A stretch of DNA of 13,399 nucleotides from JAUSKF01 sp964355005 (GCA_964355005.1 CAYHBX010000022.1:1-13399), one strand, 5' to 3'. Shown: positions 1 through 6,117, counted from the stretch's first letter. The notes: generated from the sequence alone by a model not told the origin. Numbers and translations: made by a program.

Positions 1-1222
1 GGATGTCATTTTCAAATTCTGATTTAATTGCCGCTACCGCTCGATCAGCTTCAGCCCTCTTTACCGCCAAACAAATTGTATGCTCCGAAGAAGCCTGGGC
101 GATTAAGACTACGTTGGCTCTCGCTTCAGCCACGGCCCGGAAAACTCGTTCCGCGGTTCCCGGCATTCCGGCCAAGTCGGTTCCTCCCACCGTCAAAAGA
201 CTCATCCCGTCGATTGAAGAAATGTTCTTTACAGAACCCCCACCAACAACTGACGACTCACGACTGATAACTGTCCCCGGATGTTTTGGGTTAAAAGTAT
301 TCTTTATCAGAACCGGAATTCCTTTTTTAATCGCCGGCACCATCGTAGCCGGATGGATAACTTTAGCGCCGAAATAAGCCATTTCAAATGCCTCCTCGTA
401 ACTTATCTGCGGCAACGTACTCGCGGCTTTCACGATTCGCGGATCGGCGGTCATTACACCATCAGCGTCAGTCCAAATTTCTATCACGTCGGCTCCCAAC
501 GCTGCGCCAAAAATAGAAGCAGAGTAGTCTGATCCTCCTCTTCCGAGAGTGGTAGTTTTGTTCGCATGATTCGCGCCGATGAATCCCGTTACGACTGGAA
601 GTTTATTTATTTTCTTAAAATAATTTCTAATTTTCGCATTAGTGCTAACGAAATCCACGGCGGCGTTTTGAAAATTAGAATCGGTCTTCACTAATTCGCG
701 AGCATCCACCGCTATAGCATAATGCGAATCGGAATTCCCATGCGAATTACGCGAACTGTTAGCATGATTCGCATATCTTTTCGCTAATTTCGCGTTATGT
801 CTATTCAAATACGCGGCGACTAGATTGGCGGATAATCGCTCCCCGAAGCTAGCCACCAAGTCCAACGCCATCGGCGAGGCATCGCCCAGCAATTTTATTC
901 CTTTTATCACTCCCTCCAGCTCGGCCAACAGATCGGTCGGTGCGGCCACTTTTAATTCTTTGGCGGCAGTTGAATGTTTCTCTTTAACAAAATCAAAATC
1001 CAGAGCAAGCAGTTTATCAGTGACGCCCTGCATCGCGGAAACCACCACGGCAACACCATAATGCGAACCGGAATTCCCATGCGAATTACGCGAACTGTTC
1101 GCATGATTCGAATACTTGTTAAGACTATTCGCATTATCCAATACGATTTTGGCAACATTTTTAATCCGCTCGGCCGAGCCGACGGAGGAACCACCAAATT
1201 TCATTACTCTTGTGATTTTCAT
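1..1222 (-). CDS. lysC: Aspartate kinase, 3' end beyond window, with two repeat-derived insertions
   Basis: Aspartate kinase phosphorylates L-aspartate with ATP, the first step to lysine, threonine, methionine and diaminopimelate. The frame is open from ATG 1222-1220 to the window edge, giving 407 residues without a stop. Family motifs are the N-terminal KFGGSSVGSAERI, VVVSAMQGVTDKL, SFGERLSA, GRGGSDYSA, TDADGVMTADPRIV and AYFGAKVIHPATM, followed by an ACT-type regulatory start (VKNISSIDGMSLLTVGG) and NVVLIAQASSEHTI. Because the 3' end is missing, a fused homoserine dehydrogenase (ThrA-type) cannot be excluded. Residues 30-55 and 143-168 are insertions absent from ordinary family members; both come from the same palindromic repeat and are listed separately. 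There is no Shine-Dalgarno. A TATAAT box lies 9 nt before the ATG, suggesting a nearly leaderless mRNA. The catalytic motifs are intact, so the enzyme is probably functional. Confidence 0.93.
   Translation of the reverse strand, partial: MKITRVMKFGGSSVGSAERIKNVAKIVLDNANSLNKYSNHANSSRNSHGNSGSHYGVAVVVSAMQGVTDKLLALDFDFVKEKHSTAAKELKVAAPTDLLAELEGVIKGIKLLGDASPMALDLVASFGERLSANLVAAYLNRHNAKLAKRYANHANSSRNSHGNSDSHYAIAVDARELVKTDSNFQNAAVDFVSTNAKIRNYFKKINKLPVVTGFIGANHANKTTTLGRGGSDYSASIFGAALGADVIEIWTDADGVMTADPRIVKAASTLPQISYEEAFEMAYFGAKVIHPATMVPAIKKGIPVLIKNTFNPKHPGTVISRESSVVGGGSVKNISSIDGMSLLTVGGTDLAGMPGTAERVFRAVAEARANVVLIAQASSEHTICLAVKRAEADRAVAAIKSEFENDI
719..796 (-). repeat. In-frame palindromic insertion, copy A, in aspartate kinase
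   Basis: This 78-bp segment encodes residues 143-168 of the aspartate kinase, between LVAAYLNRH and AIAVDARELV, where family members have only a short turn. Its ends resemble an inverted pair (ATAATGCGAA at 719 and TTCGCGTTAT near 797). Its centre is a near-palindrome: CGAATTACGCGAAC at 743-756 against GTTAGCATGATTCG at 758-771, separated by one base. It matches copy B (1058-1135) in length, frame and peptide core NHANSSRNSHGNS; 19 of 26 residues are identical by eye. Confidence 0.85.
1058..1135 (-). repeat. In-frame palindromic insertion, copy B, in aspartate kinase
   Basis: This 78-bp segment encodes residues 30-55, between KNVAKIVLD and GVAVVVSAMQG, where the family normally has a short loop before a beta strand. 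The ends form an inverted repeat, ATAATGCGAA (1058-1067) with TTCGCATTAT (1128-1137). The centre is a hairpin, CGAATTACGCGAAC (1082-1095) with GTTCGCATGATTCG (1097-1110), 12 Watson-Crick pairs out of 14 on the plus strand. The first 53 bases match copy A with only about two differences; the other side has diverged. Confidence 0.87.
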
Positions 1223-1231
1223 AACGGATTA

Positions 1232-1237
1232 ATTATA
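1232..1237 (-). promoter_or_regulatory. Putative -10 box of the aspartate kinase gene
   Basis: On the minus strand there is a perfect TATAAT, nine bases before the ATG at 1222. With the usual distance from -10 to start site, transcription would begin within about three bases of the start codon, consistent with the missing ribosome binding site. No good -35 was seen, so this is tentative. Confidence 0.45.
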
Positions 1238-1262
1238 CAGGATGATAGAACGGCACGACAGA

Positions 1263-1291
1263 TTGACTTTTGAAAAAAATTTTGATAAAAT
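1263..1291 (+). promoter_or_regulatory. Sigma-70-type promoter of the deaminase gene
   Basis: TTGACT (1263-1268) and TAAAAT (1286-1291) are separated by exactly 17 bases, with the start site expected near 1298. The 5' leader to the GTG at 1337 would be about 40 nt. It is the only promoter seen for the only plus-strand gene. Confidence 0.7.
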
Positions 1292-1336
1292 CTTGATAGT
1301 TAAAGCTCCCTTAAAACTGGTAATAGGAGAAAGCCG

Positions 1337-1714
1337 GTGAACACCCGCAAAGGACCCATGTCGTTGGCCGATCAATTGCTGAAACGTTCTACTCATAGCC
1401 GGTTTCAGGTCACGGCAGTTATCTTTGATAATCGTGGAATTTTTGCCTGGGGTTGGAATCACGCGAAACAGCACGCCGAGATTCACGCGATCAAAAGATC
1501 TAACCGCCGTCGGCTGCTTGGCGCCACTATGATAGTTCTGGGACGCAAAAAACAGAGCGGGAACTCCCTGATGACCAGGCCCTGCCCTGATTGCGAAAAA
1601 CATATCATCGCCGCCGGTATCGCCGCCGTTTACCATTCCACTTACAATCCCGCTGATCCGAAAACTTATAATTTCACTAAACTCGTCCCACAATTAGCCA
1701 CCCCGCGCGCCTAG
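1337..1714 (+). CDS. CDA-superfamily (cytidine/dCMP deaminase-like) zinc protein
   Basis: A 125-residue protein with the two zinc signatures of the cytidine deaminase fold: HAE at residues 46-48 and PCPDC at 82-86 (the PCxxC motif). The glutamate of HAE would act as proton shuttle, and H46, C83 and C86 would bind zinc. This supports hydrolytic deamination of a nucleoside, nucleotide or nucleic-acid base; the substrate cannot be read from sequence. The start is the GTG at 1337, six bases after AGGAGA (1325-1330); an ATG at 1358 is possible but has a poorer site. The gene has its own promoter, a Shine-Dalgarno and a terminator that contains the stop codon. It is the only plus-strand gene here, divergent from aspartate kinase and convergent with tyrS, and looks like an independent accessory unit. 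Confidence 0.78.
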   Translation: MNTRKGPMSLADQLLKRSTHSRFQVTAVIFDNRGIFAWGWNHAKQHAEIHAIKRSNRRRLLGATMIVLGRKKQSGNSLMTRPCPDCEKHIIAAGIAAVYHSTYNPADPKTYNFTKLVPQLATPRA

Positions 1715-1724
1715 CGCGGGTTTT
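1702..1724 (+). terminator. Intrinsic terminator of the deaminase gene, stop codon in loop
   Basis: CCCGCGC (1702-1708) pairs with GCGCGGG (1714-1720) around the loop GCCTA, followed by TTTT. The TAG stop (1712-1714) lies in the loop and the closing base pair, so the last codons of the gene form the hairpin. Confidence 0.85.
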
Positions 1725-1836
1725 ATTGTGTTGCCCTCCGATGCGGGAGGAGGGTGTGAAATGCCGTCGGCGGAGCCGACACTTCTCACAACAAACTCCC
1801 CAGATTCCCCGGCCTTATGGCCGGGGAGAGTTTTAT
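1723..1836 (-). repeat. 109-bp-family structured repeat, inverted single copy
   Basis: Read on the minus strand, this follows the tandem units at 10867-11084 closely but has a different first stem. Here it is CCCCGGCC with GGCCGGGG (loop ATAA), while the tandem units use CCTCG with CGAGG. The second hairpin (GTCGGC with GCCGAC) and the third (CCCTCC with GGAGGG) are kept. It starts at the U-tract of the deaminase terminator and its other end contains the tyrS stop codon (1833-1835). Confidence 0.8.
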
Positions 1837-2975
1837 TTTACAAGCCGTAAAAAATTCCGCTTTCCTGCTTGCAATATTACCTCTCCGGAAATTTGAATCA
1901 CTTCGTTCGGATCGGTTTTTTTCTGATCATTAATTTTCACGCCACCCTGCTCAATCAAACGCCGCGCCTCGCCCTTACTGGTAGTCATCCCCGTTTCCAT
2001 CAATAAATCCACCAACATATAACTTTGAACTTTTAACTTTAAACTTTTAACTTCTGATGGCCGGCCGCCCTCCGAAACTACCCGGATAAATTCCTGCTCG
2101 GCTTTTTCTGCTTCTTTCTCTCCGTGATACTGGCTAACTATCAATTTCGCCAGCCGCAATTTCGCCTCACGCGGGTCGGGCAAAGTTCTCTCCTGATCGG
2201 TGCAGAGTTTGTAATATTGCTCGATCAACTTGTCAGGAATGGACATCACTTTACCGAACATCATCTCCGGCGCTTCAGTGATGCCGATATAATTTCCCAG
2301 AGATTTAGACATTTTCTTTTCGCCGTCAGTGCCAACCAACAATGGAATAGTGATCACGTCCTGCTCCGGCAATCCCATGTGGCGCTGCAGATCGCGGCCG
2401 GTCAACATATTAAACCGCTGATCGGTGCCGCCGACTTCCACGTCGGCCTTAATTACCACAGAGTCATAGGCCTGCATCATCGGGTAGACTTGTTCATGGG
2501 AATAAACCTCCACGCCTTCTTTGATACGCTTAGCAAAATCATCCCGTTCTAAAATTCGTTGCGTAGTAAATTTTCCCATCAGACTAAGGACTTCTGCGAA
2601 CTTCATCTTCTTAAACCACTTACTATTGTATTGCACTTCCGTCTTACGCAAATTCAAAATCTTCCCGACCTGTTTGAAATAGGTTTTCGCGTTCACTTTA
2701 ATTTCCTTATCAGTCAACGAAGGGCGGGTTTTGGAACGCCCGGATGGATCGCCGATTTTGGCGGTATAGTCACCGATTATCAAAACCACCCGGTGACCGG
2801 CATCCTGAAATTCCTTCAGTTTTCGCAAAACCACGGCATGGCCGAGATGGAGATCCGGCGCGGTCGGATCGGCTCCAAATTTAATTCGCAACTTTTTTCC
2901 GGAATTCAAAGCCGCCTGAAGATGCTCTTTCACGATCACGTCCTCTATCCCCCGAGTTAAAATATTTTCACTCAT
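1833..2975 (-). CDS. tyrS: Tyrosyl-tRNA synthetase
   Basis: Class Ic synthetase that charges tRNA-Tyr with tyrosine using ATP in the cytoplasm. The 380 residues carry HLGH at 43-46 (HIGH motif) in a DPTAPDLHLGH context, IGDPSGRSKTRP, QAYDSV, GGTDQRFN, and KMSKS at 221-225. A C-terminal S4 RNA-binding domain spans about 320-375 (SKGEARRLIEQGGVKIN). These contexts fit the TyrS type 2 subgroup. Residues around 307-318 (EVKSLKLKVQSY), the linker between catalytic and S4 domains, are encoded by a 7-bp tandem repeat, but the protein is not noticeably longer than usual. There is no Shine-Dalgarno before the ATG; a TATAAA at 2986-2991 may be a -10 only ten bases upstream. The stop codon lies at the edge of the structured repeat downstream. 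Confidence 0.96.
   Translation of the reverse strand: MSENILTRGIEDVIVKEHLQAALNSGKKLRIKFGADPTAPDLHLGHAVVLRKLKEFQDAGHRVVLIIGDYTAKIGDPSGRSKTRPSLTDKEIKVNAKTYFKQVGKILNLRKTEVQYNSKWFKKMKFAEVLSLMGKFTTQRILERDDFAKRIKEGVEVYSHEQVYPMMQAYDSVVIKADVEVGGTDQRFNMLTGRDLQRHMGLPEQDVITIPLLVGTDGEKKMSKSLGNYIGITEAPEMMFGKVMSIPDKLIEQYYKLCTDQERTLPDPREAKLRLAKLIVSQYHGEKEAEKAEQEFIRVVSEGGRPSEVKSLKLKVQSYMLVDLLMETGMTTSKGEARRLIEQGGVKINDQKKTDPNEVIQISGEVILQAGKRNFLRLVK
2021..2055. repeat. Five 7-bp microrepeats inside tyrS
   Basis: On the plus strand, five consecutive heptamers of the form AACTTTN (N = G, T, A, T), the last being AACTTCT. On the coding strand they read as AGTTAAA-like units. The 35-bp tract is not a multiple of three but stays in frame with the gene, encoding the linker before the S4 domain. 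Confidence 0.85.
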
Positions 2976-3006
2976 TGCTTATAAGTTTATAGTAATTTAA
3001 ATCAAC

Positions 3007-3032
3007 AAAAAAGCCCCGCGATTTTGCGGGGC
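3007..3032 (-). terminator. Intrinsic terminator after the small membrane protein gene
   Basis: On the minus strand GCCCCGC pairs with GCGGGGC around a six-base loop (3013-3032), followed by six U (3007-3012). It lies 11 bases past the stop of the gene at 3043 and separates it from tyrS. Confidence 0.9.
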
Positions 3033-3042
3033 GGGCTCACGA

Positions 3043-3309
3043 TTAAAAGGAATTTCCTCTGCGGTCGCGGTATCTGCCAAACCAGGAAACCGCGAGGTAG
3101 CCGTTCAGAAGCAAAAACAGGGCATCAAAGACGTTGCCGAAAAGTATTCCGACAACATTACTGACCGCTAAGCATGCCCAGCCCGCGACAACTACCAGAC
3201 ACATATTCGCGCTCAACTCTACTCTACCGTCCACCAACCAAGAAGCCAAAGAGAAAACGAGAAGAGCAAGTCCGACAAGCACCGCGATCCCGCCGAGCGT
3301 CAGCAACAT
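3043..3309 (-). CDS. Small hydrophobic membrane protein, unknown function
   Basis: An 88-residue protein that I do not recognise. It has three likely membrane segments, at about residues 4-26, 36-58 and 62-80, and a basic C-terminal tail (RYRDRRGNSF), which suggests a cytoplasmic C-terminus. No catalytic motif is visible. The ATG is preceded by AAAGGAG at six-base spacing, and the gene has its own strong terminator; its upstream gap also holds the terminator of the gene at 3417. It therefore looks like an independent unit. A weak -10-like TAGGAT lies upstream, but no promoter can be called with confidence. The clear start signal and terminator make it a real gene despite its size. Confidence 0.72.
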   Translation of the reverse strand: MLLTLGGIAVLVGLALLVFSLASWLVDGRVELSANMCLVVVAGWACLAVSNVVGILFGNVFDALFLLLNGYLAVSWFGRYRDRRGNSF

Positions 3310-3366
3310 ACGCGGCTCCTTTCAAAAAGAACAACTGCGAATATCCTAACTAATTGGAGGATAAAT

Positions 3367-3407
3367 GAAAAGCCCCCGCCACAACTTCATAGCTGTCGGC
3401 GGGGGCT
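3367..3407 (-). terminator. Intrinsic terminator after the 272-aa orphan gene
   Basis: AGCCCCCGCC (3371-3380) pairs with GGCGGGGGCT (3398-3407), a GC-rich stem with a 17-base loop, followed on the minus strand by CUUUUC. It starts about ten bases beyond the TGA stop at 3417-3419 and supports reading TGA as stop. Confidence 0.88.
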
Positions 3408-3416
3408 GAAAATGAT

Positions 3417-4235
3417 TCACTTTGTTTTGTTGAGTTTTTGGATGTAAACCGTCTTCAAAACTTTTTTCGCTTTATCGGCGACAACGAACGTCAGTCCGAC
3501 GTACTCGTCGTTCAGGTAAATGGACTTTTCTCCGTGCTTCCGGGTCATTTCCTTCAGGGACATCGGAATAATTCGCGCCCGGCGGAAAGTGGATCTTAGC
3601 GTCTTCGCGTAATCACTGAAATCCGGGAAACCAGCGGCGAGGTCCGGCGGACCGTTCACCTGAAAGTAGCGCTCCACGAATCTCTGCCAGGCATGCTCGG
3701 ACACTGCCACGTCTCCGACCTGCTGATTATCTATCGTCAGCGTTTTGCTGACATAATCCAGGATCTCCGTTAGAAACTGGCTGTAAACTTCCCGTTTTTG
3801 CCGGATGGATTCCTCTTGCGCCACTCTCAACGATTGTCGGCGGGTAGAATACCGGCAAGGCTCGGCGGCGGGAACAGCGGTTCGTCTTTTGGCGTTGGCA
3901 TTCGCTACCGCCTCATCTCGTAATTTGGGCAAGGCATCCCGGATCGCCGCAATCAGCTTATCGCCATCAAATGGCTCAACGGGCACCCCTGCAGCGCCAA
4001 CGAAAACTCTGATGACCGGCTGGAGCGGAAACTGCTCTCTCAAAATCATAAGGCTCTTTTTTTCCGCCATGCTAAGCATGGCATCATAAAAGTTACAGTC
4101 GGCTGGCCGGAACATCCTCTCCGCCTCCGGATGATGAGCTGCAATGTAAACAAAAACCTTTAGCTCCTCGGGATCGAAAGAGTTTAGGAATTCCCGACGG
4201 AATCGCCAATGTTTCAGACTCTTCGCCTCGGACAC
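3417..4235 (-). CDS. Unrecognised 272-aa protein with HxxxRxxxR-type C-terminal region
   Basis: I do not recognise a characterised family. The first 80 residues contain FDPEELKVFVYIAAHHPEAE and ILREQFPLQPVIRVFVG. A variable Ala/Arg-rich stretch spans about 105-150. The C-terminal part has VSEHAWQRFVERY (178-190) and ends in a strand-rich YLNDEYVGLTFVVADKAKKVLKTVYI. That order, a His-Arg-Arg helix then a beta meander ending in TVY, recalls DUF4258/BrnT-like small RNase or toxin folds; this is only a suggestion. There is no signal peptide or membrane segment. The start is GTG at 4235, five bases after GAGGAGG. A strong promoter at 4320-4348 gives a leader of about 77 nt with two inverted repeats, and a terminator follows the TGA stop. 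Confidence 0.75.
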   Translation of the reverse strand: MSEAKSLKHWRFRREFLNSFDPEELKVFVYIAAHHPEAERMFRPADCNFYDAMLSMAEKKSLMILREQFPLQPVIRVFVGAAGVPVEPFDGDKLIAAIRDALPKLRDEAVANANAKRRTAVPAAEPCRYSTRRQSLRVAQEESIRQKREVYSQFLTEILDYVSKTLTIDNQQVGDVAVSEHAWQRFVERYFQVNGPPDLAAGFPDFSDYAKTLRSTFRRARIIPMSLKEMTRKHGEKSIYLNDEYVGLTFVVADKAKKVLKTVYIQKLNKTK

Positions 4236-4259
4236 TTTTCCTCCTCTCGTGATAAATGT

Positions 4260-4298
4260 CCGGCTCTCAAACCCCGCGATGGGATCTGAACAAGCCGG
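4260..4298 (-). promoter_or_regulatory. Structured 5' leader of the 272-aa orphan gene
   Basis: Within the predicted leader, CCGGCT (4260-4265) pairs with AGCCGG (4293-4298), enclosing a second small stem formed by ACCCC and GGGAT-type bases (4271-4282). The nested hairpin lies between the promoter and the ribosome binding site. It may only stabilise the mRNA, or may regulate expression; no known riboswitch was recognised. Confidence 0.4.
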
Positions 4299-4319
4299 CT
4301 TTCAAGGTACAGCCAGGGT

Positions 4320-4348
4320 ATTATATCATACTTAGAATAAAAATGCAA
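4320..4348 (-). promoter_or_regulatory. Extended -10 promoter of the 272-aa orphan gene
   Basis: On the minus strand TTGCAT (4343-4348) and TATAAT (4320-4325) are separated by 17 bases, with TGA directly before TATAAT (extended -10). The layout and the TTTTTATT stretch in the spacer resemble the promoter at 6606-6634. Confidence 0.8.
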
Positions 4349-4365
4349 TAGATGGACCATCCAAC

Positions 4366-4385
4366 AAAAACAGCCCGTTAGGGCT
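4366..4385 (-). terminator. Intrinsic terminator after clpP
   Basis: On the minus strand AGCCC and GGGCT pair around a four-base loop (4372-4385), followed by GUUUUUGUUGG. The stem is short but the U-tract is good. It lies about 30 bases beyond the clpP stop. Confidence 0.72.
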
Positions 4386-4416
4386 ACTTTTGTACTTAGA
4401 ACTTTATAACTGCTGC

Positions 4417-5034
4417 CTACTTGCTCTTGGGCTTGATAATCTCGTCTACCACGCCGTAAGCTTTCGCTTCCTCCGAAGTCATAAAATAATCTCGGTCAGT
4501 GTCCTTATCTATCTTCACCATCGGCTGGCCGGTGTGTTTGACCAATATCTGATTCAACCGATCTTTGATCTTCAAAATGTGTTTGGCCGCGATCTCCACT
4601 TCCACTGCCTGCCCTTCGGCGCCGCCCATCACCTGATGCAGCATGATCTCCGCGTTCGGCAAAGCAATGCGTTTTCCTTTTTTACCGGCCGCCAGCAAAA
4701 CCGCCCCCATGGAAGCCGCCATGCCAACGCAAATCGTGGAAACGTCCGGCTTTACATACTGCATCGTATCGTAAATCGCCAGACCGGCAGTCACCGAACC
4801 GCCTGGGCTGTTGATATAAAGTTTAATGTCCTTTTTCGGATCTTCGTGTTCCAAATGCAAAAGCTGAGCGATGATCACGTTCGCCAAACCGTCGTTAATT
4901 GGTCCGCCTAAAAAGATTATCCGCTCTTTCAGCAAACGGGAGTAAATATCATAAACGCGCTCCCCGCCGGGAACCCGTTCAATGACAGTTGGAATTAAAT
5001 ACTCATTTTTAATTTCGTTTTGTTTGTTAGCCAT
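4417..5034 (-). CDS. clpP: ATP-dependent Clp protease proteolytic subunit
   Basis: Serine peptidase that forms the tetradecameric chamber of the Clp protease and works with an AAA+ unfoldase such as ClpX. The 205 residues match the family length. The catalytic Ser108 is in GMAASMGAVLL, His133 in EIMLHQVMGG, and Asp182 in DTDRDYFMT, followed by SEEAKAYGVVDEII. The N-terminal LIPTVIERVPGGERVYDIYSRLL and LYINSPGGSVTAGLAIYDTMQ are standard. No unfoldase gene is adjacent. The gene lies downstream of tig in the same direction, as in many bacteria where tig, clpP and clpX cluster; here a repeat-rich gap separates the two. There is no Shine-Dalgarno before the ATG. Confidence 0.97.
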   Translation of the reverse strand: MANKQNEIKNEYLIPTVIERVPGGERVYDIYSRLLKERIIFLGGPINDGLANVIIAQLLHLEHEDPKKDIKLYINSPGGSVTAGLAIYDTMQYVKPDVSTICVGMAASMGAVLLAAGKKGKRIALPNAEIMLHQVMGGAEGQAVEVEIAAKHILKIKDRLNQILVKHTGQPMVKIDKDTDRDYFMTSEEAKAYGVVDEIIKPKSK

Positions 5035-5042
5035 AATCGTTA

Positions 5043-5122
5043 AATTTCTAATTTTTAATTACTAATTTCTAATAAATTCCCAATGACCAATTTTAGAAAT
5101 TAGAAATTAGTCATTAGTAATT
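5043..5122. repeat. Heptamer microrepeats in inverted arms between clpP and tig
   Basis: The clpP-tig gap consists mostly of 7-bp units. The left arm has AATTTCT, AATTTTT, AATTACT, AATTTCT and AATAAAT (5043-5077). The right arm has AGAAATT twice, AGTCATT and AGTAATT (5095-5122). The arms form an 11-bp perfect inverted repeat, CTAATTTCTAA (5062-5072) with TTAGAAATTAG (5093-5103). Confidence 0.75.
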
Positions 5123-5123
5123 G

Positions 5124-5155
5124 CTTTTTGGAAAATTTATTGCTTTTCCAAAAAG
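5124..5155 (-). terminator. 12-bp hairpin around the tig stop codon
   Basis: CTTTTTGGAAAA (5124-5135) is the exact inverted complement of TTTTCCAAAAAG (5144-5155), with an eight-base loop. The TAA stop of tig (5137-5139) sits in the loop. The A/U-rich arm gives a terminator-like U stretch inside the stem but no clean U-tract after it, so termination is plausible rather than sure. Confidence 0.55.
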
Positions 5156-6045
5156 CCGTAAACCTTCTCATTCAAAACCATACCGTAATTATAACCTTGA
5201 TCACCCTCCTCGCCTACTTCCTCGGGTTTCGGCTGAAGATTCTCGGTCTGGGAAAGTTTATAGATCACCAGATTCGTCAGAACATTCCTTTTGGCGCGCT
5301 CCCGCAACTCTTTCGCAATCTCTTCTTCTTTTTTGCCGGACGCCTTTAGGATCGGACCAAATTGCTTGCTGATATTTATGTAAGTCTTCTCAACCATCAC
5401 TTCCGGAAGATCTACTTCAGAGGCCTTAATGATCTCGTCCAACATTTTCAGCCTCAAGCGGTCCCGCTCTTTGAATTGCTTTTCCATCAAAATTCCCTCA
5501 CTGACGTTCTTTTTTAATTCCTCAAAATTCTGGAACTTGCCAACCTTCTTAGCGAACTCATCATCTAATTCGGGAACCTTATCGCCTTCTTTGCGGGATT
5601 GTCGGAGCCATTCTAAAGTTTTGTCCAGTTCTCCATCTTCAATCTTAACTTCTTTTTTCTCGCCCAGTACCTTGTGGGCGATCTTTTTATAATTTCCCAA
5701 TTTAATTTCCGGGAACAAAGTCAGCGTGGCTTTATATTTGATACCCAATTCCGCGTCTTCCACCTCCACTTTCGGCGCGTCAATTATAACCCACTCATTA
5801 TCTTTGGTGACCTCATCCAAACTCCACCGGATGGCGTTTTGGGCAGCTTGGTTGAACACCGCTTCTTTATCAACAGCCGCGTCGGCCATTTCTTTCGGAG
5901 CCGCGCCCGGGCGGAAACCCTTCAAATGCACATTAGCCAGTGCCTTTTCATAAACAGTTTGGTAATACGGCAAAAATTCCTTCTGATCTAAGGAAACTTC
6001 CAGTTGAATCTGCGAACCCGGCAATTTTTTAAAATTTGATTTCAT
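5137..6045 (-). CDS. tig: Trigger factor lacking the PPIase domain
   Basis: Ribosome-associated chaperone that meets nascent chains at the exit tunnel. The N-terminal ribosome-binding domain is clear (residues 1-120), with the signature helix region LKGFRPGAAPKEM (41-53) and a KATLTLFPEIKLGNYKKI strand (105-122). Residues 145-151 (EWLRQSR) should lead into the FKBP-type PPIase domain, but the sequence goes straight to the C-terminal chaperone arms (VPELDDEFAKKVGKFQNFEELKKNV, 157-181), so about 90-100 residues are missing. At 302 residues it is short against about 430 usual. There is no frameshift or leftover fragment, so this is a clean domain loss. The start ATG has only a weak AGAAG upstream. 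The stop lies in the loop of a 12-bp hairpin. Confidence 0.93.
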   Translation of the reverse strand: MKSNFKKLPGSQIQLEVSLDQKEFLPYYQTVYEKALANVHLKGFRPGAAPKEMADAAVDKEAVFNQAAQNAIRWSLDEVTKDNEWVIIDAPKVEVEDAELGIKYKATLTLFPEIKLGNYKKIAHKVLGEKKEVKIEDGELDKTLEWLRQSRKEGDKVPELDDEFAKKVGKFQNFEELKKNVSEGILMEKQFKERDRLRLKMLDEIIKASEVDLPEVMVEKTYINISKQFGPILKASGKKEEEIAKELRERAKRNVLTNLVIYKLSQTENLQPKPEEVGEEGDQGYNYGMVLNEKVYGFLEKQ

Positions 6046-6117
6046 TGATACTTCTTATTGTTTTATTCGCAATATTAAATCTTTAATTGGTATTATTCGC
6101 GATTACTCCTTAAGAAC

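Noticed and set aside
3..377. A 124-codon plus-strand frame at the window start
   Set aside because: It is antisense to the aspartate kinase, whose conserved motifs span the same bases.
719..1135. CRISPR-like direct repeats in the aspartate kinase gene
   Set aside because: There are only two copies, 260 bp apart, inside a gene and in frame; no spacer pattern or cas gene is present.
1229..1693. A 154-codon minus-strand frame opposite the deaminase
   Set aside because: The plus strand has the promoter, ribosome binding site, terminator and both zinc motifs, so the minus-strand frame is a shadow.
4390..4911. A 173-codon plus-strand frame
   Set aside because: It is antisense to clpP, whose catalytic triad and family length are unambiguous.
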